NCBI RefSeq assembly: GCF_000265205.3
Contig: NC_018000.1
Coordinates: forward strand, 5,737,001-5,801,000
Reading direction: 5' to 3'
DNA length: 64,000 nt
DNA from: Sinorhizobium fredii USDA 257
Lineage (GTDB): Bacteria; Pseudomonadota; Alphaproteobacteria; Rhizobiales; Rhizobiaceae
Part shown: positions 27,680 through 38,611 of the stretch, piece by piece
Layout: the number at the start of each line of letters is the position of its first letter
Position numbering within the stretch: position 1 is the stretch's first letter
Notes under the pieces: model-generated
Seen by the model: the letters and a program-made list of their open reading frames with translations, nothing else
The model's database searches: none
Told to the model about the DNA's origin: nothing
Translations under genes and position numbers: made by a program

Positions 27680-28600
27680 ATGATCGCTGCCGCCAAGACA
27701 AACATCGCTTTCGAACTATTGCTTCTTCTCGCGCTCGCGACGCTCTGGGGCGCTTCTTACACGTTCATCAAGATCGGCGTCGAAACCATTCCGCCGATAA
27801 CGCTGATCGCCGCCCGGACCTTGATCGCCGGGGCGATCCTTCTCGCCGTCATCGGCTGGCGCGGTCTCTCGCTGCCGCGTGACGCGGCCACTTGGCGGCG
27901 CCTTCTGTTCCAGGCCTGCCTCAACAGCGTCCTTCCGTTCACGCTAATCGCATGGGCCGAGCGCACGATCGACGCCGGCGTCGCAGCGATCCTCAATTCC
28001 ACCACGCCCATCTTCGCCTTCCTGCTGACGGCGCTAATCACCCGCCACGAGGCGGTTACCACGCGCAAGTTCGTCGGCGTCGTTGCCGGGCTGACAGGCA
28101 CGAGCTTGGTCATCGGTTTGGAGGCCTTTCGCGGGATCGGTGATCAACTCGCGGCACAGATCGCGGTGGTCATTGCGACGGTCTGCTATGCGGGCGCCGC
28201 GATCTTCGGCAAGGGGTTCAAGGGCCTGGATCCAATCATCCCCGCCGCCGGATCGCTGATCTCGGGCGCCGCTCTGCTCGTCCCGGCGAGCCTGATCATC
28301 GACCAGCCGTGGACGCTCGCGCCTTCGGCCCAGTCTCTGGCGGCGCTCCTCGGCCTCTCGGTCTTCTCCACGGCACTCGCCTTCGCCATCTATTTCCGGC
28401 TGATCCAAACGCTCGGCTCCGTCGGTGCGACGGCTCAGGCTTACGTTCGCGTTCCCATCGGCGTTGCGATCGGAGTGCTGTTTCTCGGCGAGACGCTGTC
28501 AGCGACCGCGTGGCTGGGGCTCGGCTGCGTCATCCTCGGCGTCGCCGCCATGACCATGCCCGCCGGACGCGCGGTGCCGGCGGTCGTCCCGAAAGGCTGA
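27680..28600 (+). CDS. DMT (EamA) family transporter
   Basis: 306-residue inner-membrane protein with ten hydrophobic segments and two EamA repeats (about 10-140 and 155-290), for example ATLWGASYTFIKIG and the C-terminal GVLFLGETLSATAWLG. Members export amino acids or other small metabolites; the substrate is unknown. ATG at 27680 follows AAGGA. It converges on the mur gene with only 4 bases between stop codons. Confidence 0.85.
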   Translation: MIAAAKTNIAFELLLLLALATLWGASYTFIKIGVETIPPITLIAARTLIAGAILLAVIGWRGLSLPRDAATWRRLLFQACLNSVLPFTLIAWAERTIDAGVAAILNSTTPIFAFLLTALITRHEAVTTRKFVGVVAGLTGTSLVIGLEAFRGIGDQLAAQIAVVIATVCYAGAAIFGKGFKGLDPIIPAAGSLISGAALLVPASLIIDQPWTLAPSAQSLAALLGLSVFSTALAFAIYFRLIQTLGSVGATAQAYVRVPIGVAIGVLFLGETLSATAWLGLGCVILGVAAMTMPAGRAVPAVVPKG

Positions 28601-28604
28601 GCGC

Positions 28605-29033
28605 TCAGTCCTTGCGCTTCCGGCAATAGAGCTCCAGCCGGTGGCGCACCAGGTCGTAGCCGAGCTCGGCGGCGATTTCCGCCTGCAACTGCTCGATCTT
28701 GTCGGAGCGGAACTCGATCACCGCGCCGGTTTCGATGTCGATCAGATGGTCGTGGTGCGGGGCGTCGGCCGTCTCGAACCGGGCGGTGGCATTCTCGAAA
28801 GCATGCCGCTGCACGACCCCCTGCTGCTCCAGCGCCGATAAGGTCCGGTAGACGGTCGACAGCGACACGGTCGCGTCGATTTCCTTGGCGCGCCGATGCA
28901 ATTCGCTCGCATCCGGATGGTCTTCGGCCTCCGCCAGAATCTTCAGAATCGCGGCCCGTTGGCGGGTGACGCGCACCCCCCCATCACGAAGAATTCCTTC
29001 CAGTTCCGCGATCCGACTTTTGGCTTGTCTCAT
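28605..29033 (-). CDS. mur: Fur-family metal regulator, Mur type
   Basis: 142 residues. Winged helix (about 10-85: RVTRQRAAILKILAEAEDHPDA, LSTVYRTLSALEQQGVVQ) and dimerisation/metal domain with APHHDHLIDIETG. In Rhizobium and Sinorhizobium the Fur homologue beside sitABCD is Mur, which represses manganese uptake when manganese is plentiful. The sitA gene is divergent across 123 bases with a perfect palindrome between them. Could be annotated fur. Confidence 0.88.
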   Translation of the reverse strand: MRQAKSRIAELEGILRDGGVRVTRQRAAILKILAEAEDHPDASELHRRAKEIDATVSLSTVYRTLSALEQQGVVQRHAFENATARFETADAPHHDHLIDIETGAVIEFRSDKIEQLQAEIAAELGYDLVRHRLELYCRKRKD

Positions 29034-29076
29034 GCGGCGACACTAGCCAAGGGCAGTCGCTTTGAAAATAGCTAGT

Positions 29077-29097
29077 TGCAAATGGTTCTCATTTGCA
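29077..29097 (+). promoter_or_regulatory. Mur-type operator (manganese-responsive sequence) of sitABCD
   Basis: Perfect palindrome TGCAAATG-GTTCT-CATTTGCA. Its form agrees with the known rhizobial MRS sites (TGCAAATN...TTGCA). A -35-like TTGACT begins two bases after it (29099), followed by TACCCA after 17 bases, so bound Mur would cover the sitA promoter. Confidence 0.7.
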
Positions 29098-29156
29098 TTG
29101 ACTTATGCAGGCCATTCGCCTACCCATTGGACAGGTTCAAGATTGAGGAGCGATGG

Positions 29157-30062
29157 ATGATCGATCGGATGCGGCGCATGATTCTTACGGCAGCAACGGC
29201 AATGGCTGCCTTTTCCCTCCTGACCGGCACGGCGTCGGCGGCGGAAAAGTTCAAGGCGGTTACCACCTTTACGGTCATTGCCGACATGGCGCGGAATGTT
29301 GCGGGCGACGCGGCGATCGTCGAATCCATCACCAAGCCCGGCGCCGAGATCCACAACTACCAGCCGACCCCGCGCGACATTCTCAAGGCGCACGATGCCC
29401 AGCTTGTCCTCTGGAACGGCCTCAACTTGGAGCTCTGGTTCGAAAAATTCTTCCAAAACTTCGACGACATTCCGGGCGTGGTGGTCTCCGAAGGAGTCGA
29501 GCCGATGGGCATCGCCGAAGGCCCTTATACGGGCAAGCCGAACCCGCATGCCTGGATGTCGCCGTCGGCGGCAATGATCTATGTCGACAATATCCGCGAT
29601 GCCTTCGTGAAGTTCGACCCGGACAATGCCGAGGCCTACAAGGCGAATGCCGAGGCCTACAAGAAGAAGATCGAGGCGACCATCGCGCCGATCAGGGCCG
29701 AGCTCGAGAAGATCCCGGCGGAAAAGCGCTGGCTGGTCTCCAGCGAGGGCGCCTTCAGCTATCTCACGCGCGATTTCGGCCTGAAGGAGCTCTATCTCTG
29801 GCCGATCAACGCCGACCAGCAGGGCACGCCGCAGCAGGTGCGCAAGGTGATCGACGCGGTCAGGGCCAACCACATTCCGGTCGTCTTCTCCGAAAGCACC
29901 ATCTCGCCCGATCCAGCCAAGCAGGTGGCGCGCGAGACGGGTGCCAAATACGGCGGTGTGCTCTATGTCGATTCCTTGAGCGAGGTCGACGGACCGGTGC
30001 CTACCTATATCGATCTCCTGCGTGTCACGTCCGAAACGATCGCGAAAGGTCTTTCGCAATGA
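29157..30062 (+). CDS. sitA: Manganese/iron ABC transporter substrate-binding protein SitA
   Basis: 301-residue cluster A-I metal-binding protein of the periplasm. Signal peptide near the N-terminus ([21 protein letters not shown]). Metal ligands can be assigned to [13 protein letters not shown] (His), NPHAWMSP (His), SSEGAFSYL (Glu) and [10 protein letters not shown] (Asp). ATG at 29157 has GAGGAG six bases upstream. Its TGA overlaps the sitB ATG. Confidence 0.94.
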   Translation: MIDRMRRMILTAATAMAAFSLLTGTASAAEKFKAVTTFTVIADMARNVAGDAAIVESITKPGAEIHNYQPTPRDILKAHDAQLVLWNGLNLELWFEKFFQNFDDIPGVVVSEGVEPMGIAEGPYTGKPNPHAWMSPSAAMIYVDNIRDAFVKFDPDNAEAYKANAEAYKKKIEATIAPIRAELEKIPAEKRWLVSSEGAFSYLTRDFGLKELYLWPINADQQGTPQQVRKVIDAVRANHIPVVFSESTISPDPAKQVARETGAKYGGVLYVDSLSEVDGPVPTYIDLLRVTSETIAKGLSQ

Positions 30063-30988
30063 ACCTTCAGGTAAAGGCCCGGCCTACGCCGCGGCCCGGC
30101 CCTCTGGACGAGGGCAGCGGCATTCGCGTCAGCAACGCCACCGTGACCTATCGCAACGGCCACCGCGCGCTGCATGAGGCCTCGTTCGAAATCCCGACCG
30201 GCACGATTGCCGCGCTGGTCGGAGTCAACGGCAGCGGCAAGTCCACGCTGTTCAAGGCGATCATGGGCTTCGTCCGGCTGGCCAGGGGCGATATCTCAGT
30301 CCTCGGCCTCACCGTGCCGCAGGCGCTGAAGAAGAACCTCGTCGCCTATGTGCCGCAGGCCGAGGAGGTCGACTGGAATTTTCCTGTCCTCGTCGAGGAC
30401 GTGGTGATGATGGGCCGCTACGGCCACATGAACATGCTACGCATACCGAAGCGGGCCGATCACGAGGCGGTGGAGGCAGCGCTGGCGCGGGTCGGCATGA
30501 GCGAGTTCCGCAAGCGTCAGATCGGCGAGCTTTCCGGCGGCCAGAAGAAGCGCGTCTTCCTTGCCCGGGCGCTGGCCCAGGAGGGCCAAGTCATCCTGCT
30601 TGACGAACCCTTCACCGGCGTCGATGTGAGGACCGAAGACGCGATCATCCGCCTGCTTCTCGCACTTCGCGACGAGGGACGCGTGATGCTCGTCTCCACC
30701 CACAATCTCGGCAGCGTGCCGGAATTCTGCGACCGGACCGTGCTGCTGAAGAACACCGTTCTCGCTTACGGCCCGACCGAGACGACCTTTACCCGCGACA
30801 ATCTCGAACTCGCCTTCGGCGGCGTGCTGCGTCATTTCGTGCTCGGCGGGGAGAGCCTCCACGATGACGCCGATCCGCGCCAGCTTTCCGTCATCACCGA
30901 CGACGAACGCCCCCTGGTCATGTATGGCGCGAAGGGTCGGATGGTGACCCAACCGGCGAAGCCCGAGGCTGAGGCGGACAGCGAATGA
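30059..30988 (+). CDS. sitB: Manganese/iron ABC transporter ATP-binding protein SitB
   Basis: 309-residue ABC ATPase. Walker [10 protein letters not shown], signature [14 protein letters not shown], Walker [13 protein letters not shown] and H-loop VSTHNLGS are all canonical. A C-terminal tail of about 60 residues follows the ATPase domain. The start overlaps sitA (ATGA) and the end overlaps sitC by 4 bases. Confidence 0.94.
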   Translation: MNLQVKARPTPRPGPLDEGSGIRVSNATVTYRNGHRALHEASFEIPTGTIAALVGVNGSGKSTLFKAIMGFVRLARGDISVLGLTVPQALKKNLVAYVPQAEEVDWNFPVLVEDVVMMGRYGHMNMLRIPKRADHEAVEAALARVGMSEFRKRQIGELSGGQKKRVFLARALAQEGQVILLDEPFTGVDVRTEDAIIRLLLALRDEGRVMLVSTHNLGSVPEFCDRTVLLKNTVLAYGPTETTFTRDNLELAFGGVLRHFVLGGESLHDDADPRQLSVITDDERPLVMYGAKGRMVTQPAKPEAEADSE

Positions 30989-31842
30989 TCGCCCTGCTCG
31001 CCGAACCCTTCACCTATGGCTATATGCTGAATGCCATGTGGGTCAGCGCGCTTGTCGGCGCCGTCTGCGCCTTCCTCTCGGCCTATCTGATGTTGAAGGG
31101 CTGGTCGCTGATCGGCGACGCGCTCTCCCATTCGATCGTCCCCGGCGTTGCCGGCGCCTATATGCTGGGGCTCCCCTTCTCGCTCGGCGCCTTCTTCTCC
31201 GGTGCACTTGCCGCCGCCGCCATGCTGTTCCTGAACCAGCGCACGCGGTTGAAGGAGGATACGATCATCGGCCTGATCTTCACCTCCTTCTTCGGCCTCG
31301 GCCTCTTCATGGTGTCGCTGTCGCCGACCTCGGTGAACATCCAGACGATCGTGCTCGGCAACATCCTCGCCATCACCCCGGCCGACACGCTGCAGCTCGC
31401 CATCATCGGCATCGTTTCGCTCCTGATCCTGTCGGCGAAATGGAAAGACCTGATGGTGACCTTCTTCGACGAAAGCCACGCCCGTTCGATCGGCATCAAC
31501 ACGACGCTCATCAAGGTGCTGTTTTTCACGCTGCTCTCGGCTTGCACCGTGGCGGCACTTCAGACGGTCGGCGCCTTTCTCGTAATCGCCATGGTCGTGA
31601 CGCCCGGCGCCACCGCCTATCTGCTCACCGACCGCTTCCCCCGCCTCATCCTGATCAGCATCGTGATTGGCGCCCTGACGAGCTTCGTCGGCGCCTATGC
31701 GAGCTATTTCCTCGATGGTGCAACCGGCGGCATCATCATCGTGCTGCAGACTGCGATCTTCCTGCTCGCCTTCGTGCTTGCTCCGAAACATGGGCTGCTC
31801 GCCGCGCGCCGCCGCGCATCCGAGGCGCTGGAGACCGCATGA
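30985..31842 (+). CDS. sitC: Manganese/iron ABC transporter permease SitC
   Basis: 285-residue ABC-3 family inner-membrane permease with about eight hydrophobic segments; typical segments are [17 protein letters not shown] and [18 protein letters not shown]. Overlaps sitB and sitD by ATGA junctions. Partner of SitD in the import pore. Confidence 0.93.
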   Translation: MIALLAEPFTYGYMLNAMWVSALVGAVCAFLSAYLMLKGWSLIGDALSHSIVPGVAGAYMLGLPFSLGAFFSGALAAAAMLFLNQRTRLKEDTIIGLIFTSFFGLGLFMVSLSPTSVNIQTIVLGNILAITPADTLQLAIIGIVSLLILSAKWKDLMVTFFDESHARSIGINTTLIKVLFFTLLSACTVAALQTVGAFLVIAMVVTPGATAYLLTDRFPRLILISIVIGALTSFVGAYASYFLDGATGGIIIVLQTAIFLLAFVLAPKHGLLAARRRASEALETA

Positions 31843-32693
31843 TGCCATCGCTCGATATGCTCCTTGCCGTCTTCGAATTCGAGTTCATGCGCAACGCCCT
31901 GCTGATCTCGGTTCTGGTCGCGATCCCGACGGCGATGCTCTCCTGCTTCCTGGTGCTGAAGGGTTGGTCGCTGATGGGCGACGCGATCTCGCATGCGGTT
32001 TTCCCGGGCGTCGTCCTCTCCTACATCGTCGGCCTGCCGCTTGCCGTCGGCGCCTTCGCCGCCGGCATGTGCTGCGCGCTACTCACCGGCTATCTCAAGG
32101 AAAACAGCCGCATCAAGCAGGACACGGTGATGGGCGTCGTCTTTTCCGGCATGTTCGGCCTTGGCCTGGTGCTCTACACCAGCATCCAGAGCGACGTGCA
32201 TCTCGACCACATCCTCTTCGGCGACATGCTCGGCATCGGCTGGGGCGACATCCTGGAGACGGGCCTGATCGCGCTTCTCGCCGCCGGCATCCTCTCCTTG
32301 AAATGGCGCGACCTGCTGTTGCACGCCTTCGATCCGGGCCAGGCACGTGCGGTCGGCCTGCCGGTCGGGTGGCTGCATTACGGGCTGTTGGCAATCCTGT
32401 CGCTAACGATCGTCGGCGCCTTGAAGGCCGTCGGTCTGATCCTCGCCATCGCCATGCTGATCGCCCCCGGGGCGATCGCCTTCCTTCTAACGCGGACGTT
32501 TCGCTCCATGCTGATCGTCGCCGTCGTCGTCGCTGTCGCCGCCTCCTTCTCGGGCGTCTATCTCTCCTTCTTCATCGACAGCGCCCCGGCCCCGACCATC
32601 GTCCTCCTGATGACGGCGATCTTCCTCTTGGCCTTCGCCTATTCCACCTGGCGGACGGCGCGCATGGAAGCGCAGCGGACACGCGTGGAGTAG
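31839..32693 (+). CDS. sitD: Manganese/iron ABC transporter permease SitD
   Basis: 284-residue paralogue of SitC with the same membrane layout (FLVLKGWSLMGDAISHAVFP; IAPGAIAFLLTRTFRSM). Last gene of sitABCD. The operon is completely coupled by four-base overlaps. A GC-rich hairpin at 32705-32734 follows the stop. Confidence 0.93.
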   Translation: MMPSLDMLLAVFEFEFMRNALLISVLVAIPTAMLSCFLVLKGWSLMGDAISHAVFPGVVLSYIVGLPLAVGAFAAGMCCALLTGYLKENSRIKQDTVMGVVFSGMFGLGLVLYTSIQSDVHLDHILFGDMLGIGWGDILETGLIALLAAGILSLKWRDLLLHAFDPGQARAVGLPVGWLHYGLLAILSLTIVGALKAVGLILAIAMLIAPGAIAFLLTRTFRSMLIVAVVVAVAASFSGVYLSFFIDSAPAPTIVLLMTAIFLLAFAYSTWRTARMEAQRTRVE

Positions 32694-32700
32694 AAAATCA

Positions 32701-32741
32701 GACGCCCCATCCCCTCCCCCTTGCGGGGATGGGGAGGGGTT
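32701..32741. repeat. GC-rich hairpin element after sitD
   Basis: Perfect 10-base stem CCCCATCCCC (32705-32714) and GGGGATGGGG (32725-32734), then AGGGGTTCTT. The CCCCTCCCCCTTGCGGGG core is related to the elements at 5588-5760 and 10196-10346. It lies just after sitD and may end transcription. Confidence 0.5.
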
Positions 32742-32883
32742 CTTCGCCCAACGCCAACCGCGCCTTTTCGAGCATGAAGTCTCTTGGACGCCGGCGCCAT
32801 GATCCCGTATGGTGCGCCGTCTAAAAAGTTTGAGCGGTCGCGGACGAAACCGCCGACCTGCTCTTTGGCGGAGCAACGGTGGC

Positions 32884-33726
32884 ATGGAGAAGAAGCAGAA
32901 AGGCCGGTCCGGCGTCGCTTTCTTCCTATCAGCCGTGGCGCTGATCTTCACGGCGATCCTGGCGACCGCGCTGCTTGCCAACGAGCAACGCAATCTGAAA
33001 CATCTGCTGACGGCGATGGGGCTGCAGGAGGTGCTCCCTGCAGCCCCGCAAGTGCCGGCGTCGAAGCCAATCCGTCAACGACTCAAGAAAGCGGAGCCGT
33101 CGAGAGTGCTGCTGCCGGTTCGAACATTCGAGGACCTGCATACGCCCGAGCAGCAATTCATCCGCCAGATTCGCAGCGACCCGCGCGCTCTGTGCGAGGG
33201 CCTGCGGGACGCGGGCTTCCGCGAACTCGCATGGAAATCCGCCGAGAGCGGCCGATGGGAATGTTCCTCGCTCGTTCCTTTTGCCCGCCCGGGCGTGGAG
33301 AAAAGCTCGTCGATCTTCATCCTCGTCAAAGGCACCGACGAGAATGAAATAACCTCCTTCCGCGTAAAGCTCAACATAGAGCATCCCGACGATACCCAGG
33401 CGGTTACCAGTGCCGCGGCGACGGCCGCTTCGGTTTTCCTGAGTGAGGTTCACTGGGCCGACAGCGAGAGCATCGCCTTGAAGATTCAGGCGCTCGGCGA
33501 ATTCGATCTCAAGCGTTTCGGCAGCCGTATCCAGTTCAGGCGGGAATCGGGCGACACGCCACGCTACAATTTCCTCGCCAATCAGGCGGCGCGTGCACGG
33601 CCGAAGAGCGCCGCCGAGCTCTACTTCGACCGCGAGAAATGGCTTGCGCCCGGCGATGGCTCGATCGTTTCCGTCATTCGCGGCCCAGGCGCCTGGAACA
33701 CCGGATCCGGTAGCAGCGCGCGCTGA
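32884..33726 (+). CDS. Hypothetical membrane-anchored protein
   Basis: 280 residues, family not recognised with confidence. A basic N-terminus (MEKKQKGRSG) and one hydrophobic segment (VAFFLSAVALIFTAILATALL) suggest a single anchor with the rest in the periplasm. A proline/lysine linker (about 55-75) leads to a globular domain of about 200 residues with HTPEQQFIRQIRSDP, a Cys pair (ALCEGL, WECSSL) and SSSIFILVKG. The ATG at 32884 is chosen because it sits just before the membrane segment. It converges on an Lrp-type gene 13 bases away. Confidence 0.7.
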   Translation: MEKKQKGRSGVAFFLSAVALIFTAILATALLANEQRNLKHLLTAMGLQEVLPAAPQVPASKPIRQRLKKAEPSRVLLPVRTFEDLHTPEQQFIRQIRSDPRALCEGLRDAGFRELAWKSAESGRWECSSLVPFARPGVEKSSSIFILVKGTDENEITSFRVKLNIEHPDDTQAVTSAAATAASVFLSEVHWADSESIALKIQALGEFDLKRFGSRIQFRRESGDTPRYNFLANQAARARPKSAAELYFDREKWLAPGDGSIVSVIRGPGAWNTGSGSSAR

Positions 33727-33739
33727 ATGGCGGAGCCGG

Positions 33740-34171
33740 TCAGCGGTCGATGCGCGTCGAGAGAATGATCGATGACAGCGTCTTCTCGACACCCTCGATT
33801 TCACCGATGCGATCGATCAGCAGATCCAGCTCGCTGATCGAGGCTGCCGCGACGATGGCAATCAGGTCGAAGCTGCCGCTAACCGAATGCAGTGTGCGGA
33901 TCTCGCGGATCGCGCCGAGTTCCGGCGTGACACGGCTCAGCGCCCGCGCCGCGATGGTGATCAGCACATGCGCCTTCACCAGCCCCTTTTCATAGCTTTC
34001 GGCAAGCCGCACGCCATAGCCGGCGATCACCCCCTCGCGCTCCAGCCGCTCGATGCGAGCCTGCACCGTCGTACGCGACAGGCCGAGCCGCCGCGCGATC
34101 GTCGCGGTCGGCATGCGGGCGTTCTCACTGAGGACGGCAAGAAGTTCGCGGTCTTTGTCGGTAACTTGCAT
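33740..34171 (-). CDS. Lrp/AsnC family regulator, probably of lysine catabolism
   Basis: 143 residues. DNA-binding helix-turn-helix (about 3-52: TDKDRELLAVLSENARMP, LSRTTVQARIERLEREG) and RAM domain (about 65-140). Divergent from a lysine dehydrogenase-like gene across 126 bases, so local control by an amino acid, probably lysine, is inferred. The ATG at 34171 is preferred over a TTG seven codons upstream. Confidence 0.83.
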   Translation of the reverse strand: MQVTDKDRELLAVLSENARMPTATIARRLGLSRTTVQARIERLEREGVIAGYGVRLAESYEKGLVKAHVLITIAARALSRVTPELGAIREIRTLHSVSGSFDLIAIVAAASISELDLLIDRIGEIEGVEKTLSSIILSTRIDR

Positions 34172-34297
34172 ATCGTCGATCCACTTCGGCAATACGCCGA
34201 TTAAGCACCGACGATGTAGCTATTTTGCCGCTTCGAATCAACATCCACTTAGCGGACAATAGCAAACGAAGAGGCTCATACCCCGGGGATAAAAATT

Positions 34298-35401
34298 ATG
34301 AGAGACATCGTTGTCATCGGCGCTGGCAAGATCGGCTCGACGATTGCCAGAATGCTGGCCCATACCGGCGACTACCGCGTCTGCGTCGCCGACCACAGCG
34401 CCGAGCAATTGCAGCAGGTCGAGAGCCACGAGGCGATTTCCACTGCCGTCATCGACATCGCCGACAGACAAGCCCTCGTCGGCCTGCTGACCGGCAAGTT
34501 CGCCGTCCTCAGCGCCGCACCGTTCCACCTGACGGTGGCGATCGCCGAGGCTGCCGCCGAAGCGGAGGTCCACTATCTCGACTTGACTGAAGACGTCGAA
34601 TCGACCCGCCAGGTCAGGGCGATCGCGGCCGACGCGAAGACCGCCTTCATCCCGCAATGCGGTCTCGCACCGGGCTTCATCTCGATCGTCGCCAACGATC
34701 TCACCAGTCATTTCGACACGCTTGAAAGCGTGCGCATGCGCGTCGGCGCCCTGCCGCAATATCCGTCGAATGCTCTGAACTACAATCTCACCTGGAGCAC
34801 CGACGGCGTCATCAACGAATATATCGAGCCGTGCGAGGCGATCGTCGAGAGTGCGCTGATCGAGGTTCCCGCCATGGAGGAGCGCGAGGAATTCTCGCTC
34901 GACGGCGTCACCTACGAAGCCTTCAACACCTCCGGCGGCCTCGGCACGCTTTGCGAGACGCTGAAGGGCAAGGTCCGCACCCTCAACTACAAGACGATCC
35001 GCTACCCGGGCCATGCAGCGATCTTCAAGGCACTGCTGAACGACCTCGGCCTGCGCCATCGCCGCGAGGTCCTGAAAGACATCCTAGAGAACGCGCTGCC
35101 GACCACGACCCAGGACGTCGTCGTCATTTTCGTCACCGTCTCCGGCTTCCGCCAAGGCCGCCTGATCCAAGAGACCTATGCGAACAAGGTCTATAGCGGC
35201 GTTGTTGCGGGACGCATGCATAGCGGCATCCAACTCACCACGGCCGGCAGCATCTGTGCCGTCCTCGACCTGCTCGCCGAAGGCAAGATCCCGACCACGG
35301 GCTTCGTCCGCCAGGAAGACATTTCCCTCGACACCTTCCTCGCCAACCGGTTCGGGCACTACTACGCCCAGAAGCACGAAACGGAACGCGCTGCCGGCTG
35401 A
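34298..35401 (+). CDS. Saccharopine dehydrogenase family protein, probable lysine 6-dehydrogenase
   Basis: 367 residues. N-terminal Rossmann fold (VVIGAGKIGSTIARML) and the C-terminal domain of saccharopine dehydrogenase-like enzymes (NTSGGLGTL, LNYKTIRYPGH). The length and layout match lysine 6-dehydrogenase, which deaminates lysine to a semialdehyde with NAD, known from Agrobacterium. Its neighbour is an Lrp-type regulator. Alternative members of the family act on carboxynorspermidine or saccharopine, so the exact substrate is uncertain. A clean terminator follows. Confidence 0.78.
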   Translation: MRDIVVIGAGKIGSTIARMLAHTGDYRVCVADHSAEQLQQVESHEAISTAVIDIADRQALVGLLTGKFAVLSAAPFHLTVAIAEAAAEAEVHYLDLTEDVESTRQVRAIAADAKTAFIPQCGLAPGFISIVANDLTSHFDTLESVRMRVGALPQYPSNALNYNLTWSTDGVINEYIEPCEAIVESALIEVPAMEEREEFSLDGVTYEAFNTSGGLGTLCETLKGKVRTLNYKTIRYPGHAAIFKALLNDLGLRHRREVLKDILENALPTTTQDVVVIFVTVSGFRQGRLIQETYANKVYSGVVAGRMHSGIQLTTAGSICAVLDLLAEGKIPTTGFVRQEDISLDTFLANRFGHYYAQKHETERAAG

Positions 35402-35427
35402 AGCGGGCTGCATGCCGGCGAGATGGA

Positions 35428-35456
35428 AATGCCCGGGTCGATCCCGGGCATTTTTT
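35428..35456 (+). terminator. Rho-independent terminator of the lysine dehydrogenase-like gene
   Basis: Perfect 10-base stem AATGCCCGGG/CCCGGGCATT with loop TCGAT followed by further T residues. It lies 26 bases after the stop. Confidence 0.85.
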
Positions 35457-35572
35457 CGTTGCGGCATGGGAATCAACTACTCCAAGCCGGGAGCGATGAG
35501 ACCCGGCAAAGCGGGATAGGCACAAAGGTCGTCAAGGGGCTCGTTGCAATCAGCTCGGACGCGCTGAAGCAC

Positions 35573-35600
35573 AAAAAAGCCCGCGCGAGGCGGGCTTTTT
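35573..35600 (-). terminator. Terminator of the atp operon, possibly bidirectional
   Basis: Stem AAAAAGCCCGC/GCGGGCTTTTT with a short loop, flanked by A on one side and T on the other, so it can work in both directions. It lies about 35 bases beyond the atpC stop. Confidence 0.8.
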
Positions 35601-35635
35601 GTCTATCCGTCGTTTCCCTTATCGGGATGTCCCTT

Positions 35636-36040
35636 TCAGGCGGGGATGACGATCTCCCCGAGCGTCGTCAATTCGGCGATGAACTGTTCGATGCGGGTCT
35701 TCTTTTCGTCGATCGCGCCTTCAAGCTCGGCACGCGCCTCATCGATGCGGTTTTCGAGCACGGTGCGATCGAGCTCGTCGACGTGGACCGCCGATTCGGC
35801 GAGCAGCGTGCAGCCGGTGGGCAGGATATCGGCGAAGCCGCCGAAGACGGCGAAACGCTCGGTCTTGCCGTCGGCGGTTTTGACCGTGACCACACCCGGC
35901 TTGATCGTCGTCATGGTCGGGGCGTGGTTGGCCATAACGGTCATCTCACCCTCGGTTGCCGGAATGACGACTTCGGTCACCTGGGCGGAAAGCAGCAGGC
36001 GCTCCGGGGAAACAAGCTCGAAATTGAAACTGTCGGCCAT
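35636..36040 (-). CDS. atpC: ATP synthase epsilon subunit
   Basis: 134 residues, standard size. N-terminal beta-sandwich (FNFELVSPERLLLSAQVTEV; EGEMTVMANHAPTMTT) and C-terminal helices. Epsilon belongs to the F1 central stalk and restrains ATP hydrolysis. ATG at 36040 is preferred; another ATG two codons upstream is possible. Separated from atpD by 120 bases with a strong hairpin. Confidence 0.94.
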   Translation of the reverse strand: MADSFNFELVSPERLLLSAQVTEVVIPATEGEMTVMANHAPTMTTIKPGVVTVKTADGKTERFAVFGGFADILPTGCTLLAESAVHVDELDRTVLENRIDEARAELEGAIDEKKTRIEQFIAELTTLGEIVIPA

Positions 36041-36120
36041 GACCATTCACTTCTGGTAAGCGCGCCGCGGATCGGCGGCTGTGCATGTTCTCAGCCGCTT
36101 GCGCCGCGGCGGAATGAAAG

Positions 36121-36147
36121 CCGTGGCGCGATCGGTCCGCGCCACGG
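36121..36147 (-). promoter_or_regulatory. Intercistronic hairpin between atpD and atpC
   Basis: Perfect 10-base stem (CCGTGGCGCG/CGCGCCACGG) with a seven-base loop, 13 bases after the atpD stop, without a T run. It may slow or partly end transcription, or protect upstream mRNA, and so adjust epsilon below beta; inferred. Confidence 0.5.
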
Positions 36148-36160
36148 TTCACGATGCCTA

Positions 36161-37702
<1,542 letters not shown>

Positions 37703-38584
37703 TTAGAGCGCTTCCGCGCCAGAGATGATTTCAATGAGTTCCTTGGTGATCTGCGCCTGCCGCTGACGGTTGTAGTTGAGCGTCAGCTTGTTGATCATTT
37801 CACCGGCATTGCGCGTCGCATTGTCCATGGCACTCATCTTGGCGCCCATTTCGCCGGCGACGTTCTCGAGCAACGCCCTGAAGATCTGGACGGAAATGTT
37901 GCGCGGAATGAGATCGGTGAGGATGGCCGCAGCGTCCGGTTCGTATTCGTAGATCGCTGATGCGCCGTCTGCCTCGGCAGCAACCGTGTCGGTCGAGGCG
38001 GGGATCAGCTGCTGGGCGGTCGGAATCTGCGAAATGACGGACTTGAACTCGGAATAGAACAAGGTGCAGACGTCGAACTCGCCCTTTTCGAAAAGTTCGA
38101 TGACCTTGTGACCGATCCGGTCGGCGTTCTCAAAGCCGATCTTCTTGACCTCGCGCAGGTCGACGCGGTCGATGATCAGCGACGCGAATTCCCGCCGCAG
38201 GATATCGAACCCCTTCTTGCCGACGCAGATGATCTTGACCGTCTTGCCCTGGGCGAGCAGCTTGCGCACGTGATCGCGGGCAAACCGGGCGATCTGCGAG
38301 TTGAAGCCGCCGCAGAGGCCGCGTTCAGCCGTGCAGACGACCAACAGGTGCGTGTTGTCCTTGCCGGTGCCCGTCATCAGCTGTGGCACGCTGTCGTCCG
38401 CGCCGACCGCCTGGGCGATATTGGCGAGAACGGCAGCCATGCGCTGCGAATAGGGCCGGGCGGCCTCGGCCGCCTCCTGCGCACGCCGAAGCTTGGCCGC
38501 GGCGACCATCTTCATCGCCTTGGTGATCTTCTGCGTCGCCTTGACGGAGGCGATCCGGTTCTTCAGATCCTTAAGTGAAGGCAT
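37703..38584 (-). CDS. atpG: ATP synthase gamma subunit
   Basis: 293 residues; rotating central shaft of F1. Long N- and C-terminal helices ([38 protein letters not shown]) are diagnostic. It lies 27 bases after atpA and 24 before atpD. Confidence 0.95.
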   Translation of the reverse strand: MPSLKDLKNRIASVKATQKITKAMKMVAAAKLRRAQEAAEAARPYSQRMAAVLANIAQAVGADDSVPQLMTGTGKDNTHLLVVCTAERGLCGGFNSQIARFARDHVRKLLAQGKTVKIICVGKKGFDILRREFASLIIDRVDLREVKKIGFENADRIGHKVIELFEKGEFDVCTLFYSEFKSVISQIPTAQQLIPASTDTVAAEADGASAIYEYEPDAAAILTDLIPRNISVQIFRALLENVAGEMGAKMSAMDNATRNAGEMINKLTLNYNRQRQAQITKELIEIISGAEAL

Positions 38585-38611
38585 CCGTTGTCCGTCCTAA
38601 CTGAAATCCGC

